Source: a virus
DNA: 29,460 nt
Direction: 5' to 3' (one strand)
Virus record (IMG/VR): IMGVR_UViG_3300001460_000047
Span: 15,036-44,495 of that record
Positions within the stretch are counted from its first letter, which is position 1; each line of letters begins with the position of its first letter. Shown here piece after piece: positions 6,982 through 13,796 of the stretch. Made by a program: the position numbers and the translations under genes. Under the pieces are notes generated by a model. The model was not told the DNA's origin. It saw only the letters and a list, made by a program, of their open reading frames with translations, and ran no database searches.

Positions 6982-8322
6982 ATGAAACAATTACTACCAC
7001 ATCAAATATCGGATGCTAAGTTTTTAGCTTCCAAATCATTCGCTGGAAATTTCAGTGGAATGGGGTCAGGCAAAACATTGTCTGCCATCACAGCCATGCT
7101 GCATGTCGGACCAGACATTGATGACAGCACTGGTATCAAATCTATTAACATCGTCATAGCGCCACCCATTGCATTAAGCATGTGGTCACAAGAATTGTCG
7201 GCTGCTGGTTTTACACCGGGCGTTGTTAAAACTGCTAAACAAAAATTACCTGTCGGTGATGTCATGTTGATGTCATACGACATTGCAACTAAACGAGCTG
7301 CATCATTCGATAGAGTTAACATTCTTATATGCGATGAAAGCCACGCTCTTAAATCAGTCAAAGCAAAACGCACCAAAGCAATTCTAGGTGCAGGTGGTCT
7401 GGTCGAGCGTTGCCGTCATAGCTGGATGCTGACAGGCACACCCGTGACACGCTGGAATGATGACCTGTTCCCTTTCTTATGCCGAGCTGGTTATGAAGAG
7501 CTGAAAGAAAACATTGGCGGTATGAGCATGGAAAAGTTCCAGCTTAAATACTGCATCATGCAAAAGCGTACTTTCCCGGGAGCTAGGTTCCCCACAAAAA
7601 TGGTAGTCGGCTCACGCAATACCGAGGAGCTGAATGACGTTGTGTTTAAAAACAACATGGCTGTCAGACATGAGCTGGCTGATGTTTGGAAAAACATGCC
7701 ACCTATCACACACACCAGATTGCCAATTGAATTGTCACGCACTGCCGAGGTCGATGAGGTCTTGAAGATGCTGGACGAAACGAACATGCAAGACCTGCAA
7801 GATAAGATGACCAGCAAGGATGAAAGTATTAGCTCAGCTAGACGCATCATTGGTCTGGGTAAAGTTGCTGCATCCGCTGAGGAAATTATTACCCGGGTGC
7901 GTGATGGTAATAAACCTATACTCGTAGGCGCTTGGCATCGTCAGGTTATTGACCAGCTCGTAGAAGAAATAGGAGATGCTGGTTTGAACGTGGCTAGTTT
8001 GGATGGTCGCACCAGCTCAAAAGAAAAAGACAAGGTGGTCGAGGACTTCAACACAAAATCGCTGGACGTTCTGGTAGGACAAATTTCTGCGATGGGTGTT
8101 TCATTAAACCTACAGCGAGGCGGTTCACATATTATTGTCGTTGAGGAAGATTGGTCACCATCCATCATGGACCAGTTTTACGCACGGCTGCATCGTATGG
8201 GTCAAGAGCATGGGGTCCATGTTGATACGCTAATTGCTGAAACTAAACTGGACAGAGCAGTCGAGAGAATAAATAAAAATAAACGTACCCATCATGGGAC
8301 ACTAATGGAGAACGCAGAATGA
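6982..8322 (+). CDS. SNF2-family DNA helicase/translocase
   Basis: Superfamily 2 ATPase of 446 aa. Motif I is MGSGKT with Lys31, motif II is DESH at 118-121, and motif III is MLTGTP. Motifs V/VI are AMGVSLNLQ and RLHRMGQ (402-408), the RxxRxGQ signature of SNF2-like proteins. The start at ATG 6982 follows AACGGAGAGAAATAC. It overlaps the downstream nuclease by four bases (ATGA), so the pair is translationally coupled. Pairs of SNF2-like helicase and PD-(D/E)XK nuclease are common in phage replication modules, where they likely process DNA ends or recombination intermediates. Confidence 0.92.
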   Translation: MKQLLPHQISDAKFLASKSFAGNFSGMGSGKTLSAITAMLHVGPDIDDSTGIKSINIVIAPPIALSMWSQELSAAGFTPGVVKTAKQKLPVGDVMLMSYDIATKRAASFDRVNILICDESHALKSVKAKRTKAILGAGGLVERCRHSWMLTGTPVTRWNDDLFPFLCRAGYEELKENIGGMSMEKFQLKYCIMQKRTFPGARFPTKMVVGSRNTEELNDVVFKNNMAVRHELADVWKNMPPITHTRLPIELSRTAEVDEVLKMLDETNMQDLQDKMTSKDESISSARRIIGLGKVAASAEEIITRVRDGNKPILVGAWHRQVIDQLVEEIGDAGLNVASLDGRTSSKEKDKVVEDFNTKSLDVLVGQISAMGVSLNLQRGGSHIIVVEEDWSPSIMDQFYARLHRMGQEHGVHVDTLIAETKLDRAVERINKNKRTHHGTLMENAE

Positions 8323-9320
8323 TTACTAATAAAGATTTTATAAAAGAGCAGGTAGACTTCGGACGTACAGCAATTGAGAACCTGCACGTTTGGGATGTAG
8401 ACCGTTCTAAGTATATGAATGCCTCTGAAGCAGATAGCTGCATCAGACGGCAGTGGTATGAAAAGCACGATACAGAGAAAGGACCAGTTGACTGGGGCTA
8501 TGCCAGACGGGGTAGCCATGGTGAAAAGTATTTGGTCGAAAGCTTACGAGCTGCAAACATGCCTTTAGAGCTTGCAGGTGATGAACAGAAATCATTTGCC
8601 GACAGAGAAACCATGATATCGGCAACCCCGGATGGCGTAGCACTTCTAGATGACGGGCGATATCAATTTGAGTTCAAGACCGTTGACCCTCGGGTCAATA
8701 GAAGTAAGCTCCCTCGGTCTGGTCATGTCACCCAACTACGTCTGGGCATGGCTCTGTTGAATAAGTTGTACTATCGCAAAGAACCTATCAAAGCAGGTGT
8801 CCTAATTTATATGGATGCGAGTAACTTTAATGATATCACTCAGCATATCATTACACCTGAGCCGGGTATTTTAGAACGGTATGCACAACGTGCAAAAACC
8901 ATTTTAAAAGTACGAGCTGCTGATACGCTGGACCGTGAAGGTAAAGCGACAGGTGAGTGCAAGCTGTGTGCATTTAAACAAACCTGTGGCGTAGACTTTG
9001 CACCCCGTCCAACACAACAGTCCCGGGGCAACCGTGGCTCTGCTTTGGATGAGTTTGTCAAAAATTATAACTCTGCGAAAGAAGCTGAAGACTTAGCCAA
9101 AAGCACAAAGGCGGCTGCTGGCGAGGCTATCAAACAAGAGCTGATAAATCGCAGCACAACAGAATTAGTTGTCGGACCATATCATATTGTGGTGAAGACA
9201 ATTAAGGGTAGGCGTTCCCTAAACAGGAAGCTTATCGAACAGGCAGGGATTGACCTGTCACCGTTTGAAACTGAAGGCGCTCCTAGTGAACGTCTTGAGG
9301 TCAAACATTTAGCAACGTAG
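8319..9320 (+). CDS. Cas4/AddB-like PD-(D/E)XK nuclease with Fe-S cluster cysteines
   Basis: A 333-aa nuclease. PDG with Asp105 and EFK with Glu118 and Lys120 make the PD-(D/E)XK core. Cys41 near the N-terminus and Cys214, Cys217 and Cys223 (CKLCAFKQTC) are placed as in Cas4 and AddB, where they hold a 4Fe-4S cluster that clamps the fold. The C-terminal 110 residues are helical and not recognised. Coupled to the SNF2 helicase by an ATGA overlap. Likely an exonuclease for recombination or host DNA breakdown. No CRISPR components are nearby, so a Cas4 role is not implied. Confidence 0.85.
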   Translation: MITNKDFIKEQVDFGRTAIENLHVWDVDRSKYMNASEADSCIRRQWYEKHDTEKGPVDWGYARRGSHGEKYLVESLRAANMPLELAGDEQKSFADRETMISATPDGVALLDDGRYQFEFKTVDPRVNRSKLPRSGHVTQLRLGMALLNKLYYRKEPIKAGVLIYMDASNFNDITQHIITPEPGILERYAQRAKTILKVRAADTLDREGKATGECKLCAFKQTCGVDFAPRPTQQSRGNRGSALDEFVKNYNSAKEAEDLAKSTKAAAGEAIKQELINRSTTELVVGPYHIVVKTIKGRRSLNRKLIEQAGIDLSPFETEGAPSERLEVKHLAT

Positions 9321-9344
9321 CAACGTAAACAAAGGAGACTACAA

Positions 9345-10025
9345 ATGAGTAAATCACTCGCTACTTTCGTTCAAACCGCAGAGCTTCCAGCTCTGTCCGA
9401 GAACCAAATTTCTGACGCATTGTCAGAGATAACCCAAGACAGTGGTGTTCAAACCAATGTCGACTACATGTCTTTCTCAGGTAAAACTGGGCGCTATGCA
9501 ATGGGACGTGACCGCAATGAGCCAGAAGATACTCTGTTCATTGTTGAGCCACAGTCTGTTGTAGAGGGCTGGGTTTGCTGGAAAGGACAGAAGCCCGTGG
9601 ATAGGATTGAATGGTCCGTCTATGAAAGAGCCAAAGCTAAGAAAGATATGGAAGAGCTTCCTGACCACTCGCCCTACCGGGAAAGTGCTGGGGAAGGCTG
9701 GAACCGTCTACTAGGTTTTGGGTCCGTCAACACAAACAGTGACGATGGTGACCAAGTTAAATTCACCACTACATCTGTGTCTGGGCGTAACGCTGTCTCT
9801 GACTTACTGACTGCAATCTCCGACAGAGCTGCATCAGGCGAGGCGCATATCCCTGTCATTGAATACTCTAGTGAAGAGTTCACTGCTCAAGAGCAAAAGA
9901 ATTTCAAACCAAAGTTTGAGATACATGCTTGGATAGCACGGGACGCTGCTGGAGCTTTCTTGTCTGGTGATATGAAGCTGGACGATTTGCTTGCTGGTAA
10001 AAAGCCAAAAGCAAAAAAGAAATAG
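9345..10025 (+). CDS. Replication-module protein, 226 aa, possible ssDNA-binding protein
   Basis: Not recognised as a specific family. It starts behind AAAGGAG, 24 bases after the nuclease. The middle of the protein has a beta-rich segment with several Trp (EGWVCWKGQKP, IEWSVYERA). Then come an Asn/Asp-rich linker and a C-terminus ending in a lysine tail (KKPKAKKK). The position between an exonuclease and DNA polymerase, and the aromatic beta-rich core, fit a single-strand binding or annealing protein. This is inference from context. A terminator-like hairpin follows directly. Confidence 0.5.
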   Translation: MSKSLATFVQTAELPALSENQISDALSEITQDSGVQTNVDYMSFSGKTGRYAMGRDRNEPEDTLFIVEPQSVVEGWVCWKGQKPVDRIEWSVYERAKAKKDMEELPDHSPYRESAGEGWNRLLGFGSVNTNSDDGDQVKFTTTSVSGRNAVSDLLTAISDRAASGEAHIPVIEYSSEEFTAQEQKNFKPKFEIHAWIARDAAGAFLSGDMKLDDLLAGKKPKAKKK

Positions 10026-10037
10026 CATAAAAAGAAT

Positions 10038-10067
10038 TAAGCCCGGTTGCTTTCGCTTCCGGGCTTA
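10038..10067 (+). terminator. Hairpin terminator-like structure
   Basis: TAAGCCCGG and CCGGGCTTA form a 9-bp perfect stem with a 12-base loop just after the stop at 10025. The tail is GTTCTTC rather than a T-run, so termination may be partial and the polymerase gene downstream may depend on read-through. No operator-type promoter is seen between here and 10144. Confidence 0.55.
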
Positions 10068-10143
10068 GTTCTTCAAGTGTGTTTCTACATCGCTTCTTCG
10101 GTGGTGTAATCCAACGGAGATTGTCTACACAAAGGTTATAATA

Positions 10144-11928
10144 ATGGAATATCAAAAAATTACAAGTTATCAATCACTGAAAAGCGTATGCCGACAGTGT
10201 GCGGAAATTGGAGCTACAGCTCTAGACTTTGAGACCACAAGCTTGTCCCCCCGGGACGGCAAGGTGCGGCTCGTCAGCCTGTGCAACAAAAGAATAAAGG
10301 TGGTCGTAGACTTTGACCAGATTGGGGGCGGTTTTAGAAACTGCGCCAAGCTATTTAACAAAGGCAAATGGATTGTCTTCAATGTTGGCTTTGAAGCCAG
10401 ATGGTTCTTGGATGCCAAGTGCAGCCCAGAGCTATTAGATGTTGGCAATCTCCGCAGGGCTATCATTGGTGGCGGCAGCTTTAGTCTAGCTAATCTTGTC
10501 CAGTGGGACTTGAAGAAAGTTATGAGTAAAGAACAGCAGCGCAGTGATTGGTCTTTACCAGACCTTAGCCAAGAGCAATTAGATTATGCTTTCAAAGATG
10601 CTGAGCTGACTTACGAGCTGTGGAAGCATTGGGAAGCTGAAGCTGATGAAGGCAGATGGTCTGGGTTTAGATTATTAAATGACATGCACCCAGCGGTTAT
10701 TGAGATGGAAGATGCCGGGATGCTGGTCGACAAGACTGCACATAAAAAACTTATAGAAGCTTGGTACATTGCCAAGACCGACAGGGTCAAGCGCATCCGT
10801 GAGCTGGTGGGTGAAGACGAGGTATCTAACATTAATTCTGACGGGCAATGGTCTGACTACTTTGCCCGGACAATGCCAGACAAATTCTTGAGGGGCTGGA
10901 CTAAAACAGAAAAGACTGGTCAGCTTAGTATGACTACTGAGACGCTCAAGCGTTTAGCCGGGACTGTACCCGACACACCGCTAGAGACATTTTTTGACGC
11001 ACTAAGCGAATACAAAACTATCAGTAAATATATTAATTCGTTTGGTGAGAATATTATTAATGCTGCCAATTTAAATGGTGGGCGTATACAAGCGAGGTTT
11101 AATATTGGTTATGCAAGGACGTGTCGTTTTTCATCCTCGGGTCCGAACCTACAGCAGATACCCCGGGACAAAGAGCTGCTTGGCAAAGCCACCTCTGTCC
11201 GGTCTTCGTTTATTGCTGGTGTTGGGCGTAAGCTTGTGTCTCTTGATTATTCTGGAATTGAGCTGCGTGTTCTTGCTCTCTTGTCTAATGACGAGCAATT
11301 GCTGGAAGATGTGGTAGAAGGTGACGTTCATTCGGAAGTTGCTTCCGTGATGGCTGGCAGAAAGATTGATAAGACAAAGAAAGCTGATAAAGATTTACGG
11401 TCCAAAGCTAAGGGCGTGAGCTTCGGTATCATCTATGGGTCTGGTGCTAACGGGCTATCTAGCACAATGCGTGTCAGTCCAGAGAAGGCGCAAGACTATA
11501 TAGACTACTGGTCAACACGCTATGCCAAGGCGTTTAACTACCGTTTTAAAATGATGTCCGAGGCTGAGAAGTCCCGGTTCATTCGTATGGTGGACGGTGG
11601 GACTATCTATATGGGTAGACAGCCCGAGCTTCCTAAGTGTGCAAACTATCCTGTCCAACGTGCAGCGCTGTCTGTAATGGCTAGGGCTATAATACGCCAT
11701 AAAAACTCACTGACGGCTGCAAGAGCTTCCGGGGACCAACGGTTGTCTAGGATGCTAGCAACCATCCATGACGCTATTATTGATGAAGCGTCTAGTCGGG
11801 ACGCACCCCATTTGCTGGATATGATGCATGAAGACATGGTTCAAGGCTATTTGGACGTGTTTCCCGGGACACCTACTCACAATCTAGTTGAAGGCGGTTT
11901 CGGAGCTAATTGGGGAGAATTAGGTTAA
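10144..11928 (+). CDS. polA: DNA polymerase I, family A, with 3'-5' exonuclease
   Basis: Replicative phage polymerase of 594 aa. The DnaQ-like proofreading domain has LDFET (Asp28, Glu30), FNVGFE and YAFKDAELT with Asp152. The polymerase domain has motif A SLDYSG with Asp368, motif B RSKAKGVSFGIIYG (Arg419, Lys423, Phe427) and motif C TIHDA with His542-Asp543. There is no 5'-3' exonuclease domain, as usual for phage enzymes. The residue equivalent to E. coli Phe762 is Phe427. AAAGG lies eight bases before the ATG; the common early site AACGGAG is 25 bases upstream, which is odd. Works with the prim-pol/helicase encoded leftward. Confidence 0.97.
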   Translation: MEYQKITSYQSLKSVCRQCAEIGATALDFETTSLSPRDGKVRLVSLCNKRIKVVVDFDQIGGGFRNCAKLFNKGKWIVFNVGFEARWFLDAKCSPELLDVGNLRRAIIGGGSFSLANLVQWDLKKVMSKEQQRSDWSLPDLSQEQLDYAFKDAELTYELWKHWEAEADEGRWSGFRLLNDMHPAVIEMEDAGMLVDKTAHKKLIEAWYIAKTDRVKRIRELVGEDEVSNINSDGQWSDYFARTMPDKFLRGWTKTEKTGQLSMTTETLKRLAGTVPDTPLETFFDALSEYKTISKYINSFGENIINAANLNGGRIQARFNIGYARTCRFSSSGPNLQQIPRDKELLGKATSVRSSFIAGVGRKLVSLDYSGIELRVLALLSNDEQLLEDVVEGDVHSEVASVMAGRKIDKTKKADKDLRSKAKGVSFGIIYGSGANGLSSTMRVSPEKAQDYIDYWSTRYAKAFNYRFKMMSEAEKSRFIRMVDGGTIYMGRQPELPKCANYPVQRAALSVMARAIIRHKNSLTAARASGDQRLSRMLATIHDAIIDEASSRDAPHLLDMMHEDMVQGYLDVFPGTPTHNLVEGGFGANWGELG

Positions 11929-11933
11929 TTTGC

Positions 11934-11970
11934 TATCAGTGCTTGATATCTTTGTAAAAATCATTATATT
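11934..11970 (+). promoter_or_regulatory. Early promoter/operator repeat upstream of the DUF6011-like gene
   Basis: Operator TATCAGTGCTTGATA (11934-11948) overlaps the -35 TTGATA (11943-11948); after 16 bp comes TATATT (11965-11970). It begins six bases after the polymerase stop and closely matches the sites at 5624 and 13731. Confidence 0.75.
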
Positions 11971-11997
11971 AATACTATAACCACAACGGAGATGATT

Positions 11998-12435
11998 ATG
12001 AGCAAATTTGAAACAGCAGCAGATGCCAAAACTTTTATCCTTGGCGGTAGCGCAGTATTCACTATTACTAGCCTTAAAACTGGTAAGCACTTTACCTTTA
12101 AGGTCAAAGAGAAAAAAGAAAAAGAACTTAACGGTCCGAACATGAGGTTCGTTAATGTTCTGGCTGGTCCAGATAACCAATCTTTTGACGATAGCGTCTA
12201 CATTGGCTTTATCCCAGCAGACGGGTCAAAGATTGTAGCTGGTAAAAAGGGCAAGCCTGATGCCCCTAGCTTTAAAGCATTGGAGTGGGTTCTTGCTCAC
12301 CTCAATAACGACAACCTACCTGAGCAGGTTAAAATCCAGCATGAGGGTAGGTGTTGTAGATGTAACCGGGTACTAACACACCCGGACAGCATTGATAATG
12401 GTATAGGTCCAGAGTGCGCTAAGCACTTTGGTTAA
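11998..12435 (+). CDS. DUF6011-like C-terminal zinc motif protein, 145 aa
   Basis: The C-terminus has CCRCNRVL, then a SIDNGIGPEC segment and KHFG. This is the four-Cys treble-clef-like motif I know as DUF6011, found at the ends of phage and plasmid proteins. The N-terminal 110 residues look beta-rich and may bind nucleic acid. The start at ATG 11998 (MSKFETA) has AACGGAG at six-base spacing; an ATG at 11992 is too close to it. A G-C hairpin follows the gene. Exact function unknown. Confidence 0.7.
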   Translation: MSKFETAADAKTFILGGSAVFTITSLKTGKHFTFKVKEKKEKELNGPNMRFVNVLAGPDNQSFDDSVYIGFIPADGSKIVAGKKGKPDAPSFKALEWVLAHLNNDNLPEQVKIQHEGRCCRCNRVLTHPDSIDNGIGPECAKHFG

Positions 12436-12440
12436 TTAAC

Positions 12441-12455
12441 GGGGGCGTAGCCCCC
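12441..12455 (+). terminator. G-C hairpin after the DUF6011-like gene
   Basis: GGGGGC-GTA-GCCCCC, followed by ACAACTTTTAGG. A strong short stem with a weak T-run, placed between the stop at 12435 and the ribosome site of the next gene. It may attenuate transcription or protect an RNA end. Confidence 0.5.
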
Positions 12456-12477
12456 ACAACTTTTAGGAGAAGCTAAT

Positions 12478-12855
12478 ATGGCTATGACCACATTAAATAC
12501 CGACATGGATTATTCTGTGCGTGACACCCCTCGGGACCATGACCTGAGCAATATTTTGTTTCAGCATGGCAAAACTAACCCGTGGCTTTACGATGTTTTG
12601 CAAGAGCTGCAAGGTCTGCGTAACGAGCGTAAAAGCTTGGATGACAAAGTAGAAACTTTGGAGACCCAGCTTGAAGATGTAGGCGGTGACCTTAATCTTG
12701 TTAAGACCACTTTGTTTCAAGCTTATGGCGATACGCACAACCAGCTACAAAATGCTCATAATGAGTTAGGCAAAAAGATTAGCGCAATGCGCCAGTCAAT
12801 TGTTGAGGTAGCAAATGCCGTCCAGATGACTGACGATGAGCTGGATAATGGCTAA
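12478..12855 (+). CDS. Coiled-coil protein, 125 aa
   Basis: AGGAG lies eight bases before the ATG at 12478. Residues 40-105 show heptad spacing of Leu, Val and Ile with many charged residues (LRNERKSLDDKVETLETQL), predicting a long coiled coil. The N-terminus is acidic and Pro-poor, with no enzyme motif. The C-terminus is acidic (MTDDELDNG) and overlaps the next gene by eight bases. Likely an oligomeric scaffold or accessory protein of the early region; family not recognised. Confidence 0.65.
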   Translation: MAMTTLNTDMDYSVRDTPRDHDLSNILFQHGKTNPWLYDVLQELQGLRNERKSLDDKVETLETQLEDVGGDLNLVKTTLFQAYGDTHNQLQNAHNELGKKISAMRQSIVEVANAVQMTDDELDNG

Positions 12856-13174
12856 GCGTATTGCAAAAAACATGGGCGGTTTTGTCGTAGAGGAGTTCAA
12901 CACAAAACTGTCCACCGTTGTCGATGAGAGGGGTGCTGACTATGGTCACCCCTCTGATGACTTTGGCAGAGCTGATAAATTAATCTCAGTAATTAATGAA
13001 TGCCGTGACCCAGAGATGCGTCACGCATTGCGAATGGTAGCAGTTAAGATTGCCAGACTGATACATAGCCCGGAGCATTTAGACAGTATTGTCGATATTG
13101 CCGGGTACGCAAAAACCATGGCTTTAATTTTAGATAGGAGAAGTAATGAAACCCGAGACACAAAAGAGGCTTAG
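12848..13174 (+). CDS. DUF6378-like protein, 108 aa
   Basis: Contains DYGHPSDDFGRADKL near residue 30, an ALRMVAVKIARL helix and a DSIVDIAGYAKTM C-terminal segment. This is the pattern I know from the small phage/bacterial family DUF6378, of unknown function, which resembles MazG-type nucleotide-binding helical proteins in size and acidity. The start is at the ATG overlapping the previous stop (ATGGCTAA). Its 3' end overlaps the next small gene by 29 bp. Possibly involved in nucleotide metabolism; not demonstrated. Confidence 0.65.
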   Translation: MAKRIAKNMGGFVVEEFNTKLSTVVDERGADYGHPSDDFGRADKLISVINECRDPEMRHALRMVAVKIARLIHSPEHLDSIVDIAGYAKTMALILDRRSNETRDTKEA

Positions 13175-13322
13175 TCATATTGAAGCGCAGAAAAGATACG
13201 TTTCAAAAAAGACTGCCGATGGCGCTAAGCGCATGTGCGTATGGGTTCCAGCAGGGCGTGAAGTAGAATTTAAATTGGCGCTGAAAAGATTACAAAGAAG
13301 CTGGACATCAAGCACTGATTAG
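13146..13322 (+). CDS. Small basic protein, possible ribbon-helix-helix regulator, 58 aa
   Basis: ATG at 13146 follows AGGAG at five-base spacing. The product is strongly basic. A short strand-like segment RMCVWVP is followed by a helix EVEFKLALKRLQRSW, the order expected in a ribbon-helix-helix DNA-binding protein. It ends within the operator copy at 13307-13319, the kind of placement seen in self-regulating phage repressors. I see no proof of DNA binding. It is a candidate for the unknown protein that recognises the repeated early operator. Confidence 0.5.
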   Translation: MKPETQKRLSHIEAQKRYVSKKTADGAKRMCVWVPAGREVEFKLALKRLQRSWTSSTD

Positions 13323-13330
13323 TCCATAGT
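13302..13330 (+). promoter_or_regulatory. Candidate promoter with inverted operator copy
   Basis: ATCAAGCACTGAT (13307-13319), the exact reverse complement of the 13-bp operator core, lies between TGGACA (13302-13307) and CATAGT (13325-13330), which are 17 bp apart. It precedes the AACGGAG and ATG of the zinc-finger gene. The promoter boxes are less convincing than at the other sites; the operator match is exact. Confidence 0.55.
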
Positions 13331-13362
13331 GTGACTAGTCGATAAAACCAACGGAGAAAATG

Positions 13363-13698
13363 ATGTCTAAACTAAGAAAAAAATGCCATGAATGTGGCGC
13401 TGACTATTTGACTGTTAAAAAGGATGCCCGGTTCTGTGGAACCAAATGCCGTAAGTCATACAATAATCGCAGAGCAGTGCGAGGGGCAGAGCTGTATGAT
13501 TTATTCATGGCTAGTCGTTATGACAGACAATGGTCTGACCAGAATAAGATACGGTCCAAGATGGCAGCGCTAGCATGTCACTGGAACCAGCAAGACCAAA
13601 GCCGAGGCTTCAAAAGTTGGCAGCGTCCGGTTGTTTGGTTAAGGGATAACTGCACATGGTTAGCAGCCCAGATAATGGTAGCAACAAAGAGCCGCTAA
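13363..13698 (+). CDS. Small zinc-finger protein, 111 aa
   Basis: The N-terminus has CHECGADY and, after about ten residues, FCGTKCRKSYNNRRA, a CxxC...CxxxC zinc finger followed by a basic helix. The rest (ELYDLFMASRYDRQW onward) is helical with several Trp and no known motif. Small proteins with this layout occur in phages of alphaproteobacteria as far as I recall; their role is unknown and nucleic-acid binding is the natural guess. The start at ATG 13363 has AACGGAG at about six bases; a second ATG three bases earlier is too close. Confidence 0.75.
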   Translation: MSKLRKKCHECGADYLTVKKDARFCGTKCRKSYNNRRAVRGAELYDLFMASRYDRQWSDQNKIRSKMAALACHWNQQDQSRGFKSWQRPVVWLRDNCTWLAAQIMVATKSR

Positions 13699-13714
13699 AT
13701 GCGGCTCTTTTTTT
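13686..13714 (+). terminator. Rho-independent terminator overlapping the zinc-finger gene stop
   Basis: AAAGAGCCGC and GCGGCTCTTT form a 10-bp perfect stem with loop TAAAT, followed by TTTT. The TAA stop codon of the zinc-finger gene sits in the loop. The next promoter begins 16 bases downstream. Confidence 0.88.
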
Positions 13715-13730
13715 ATTTAAATTATTTTAG

Positions 13731-13767
13731 TATCAGTGCTTGATAATTCTGATATAATGCTTATATT
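13731..13767 (+). promoter_or_regulatory. Early promoter/operator repeat upstream of ardC
   Basis: TATCAGTGCTTGATA (13731-13745) overlaps TTGATA (13740-13745); a 16-bp spacer is followed by TATATT (13762-13767). The stretch is closely similar to the copies at 5624 and 11934, including the ACTATAACC just downstream shared with 11934. Confidence 0.78.
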
Positions 13768-13796
13768 AATACTATAACCAACCAACGGAGATTGAA

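Noticed and set aside
8319-9320. Cas4 as part of a CRISPR adaptation system
   Set aside because: No Cas1, Cas2 or repeat-spacer array in the window; Fe-S PD-(D/E)XK nucleases are common in phage replication modules.
10120-10143. Alternative polymerase start nearer to the AACGGAG at 10113
   Set aside because: The upstream in-frame codons (ATT, GTC, TAC and so on) include no usual start, and AAAGG fits the ATG at 10144.
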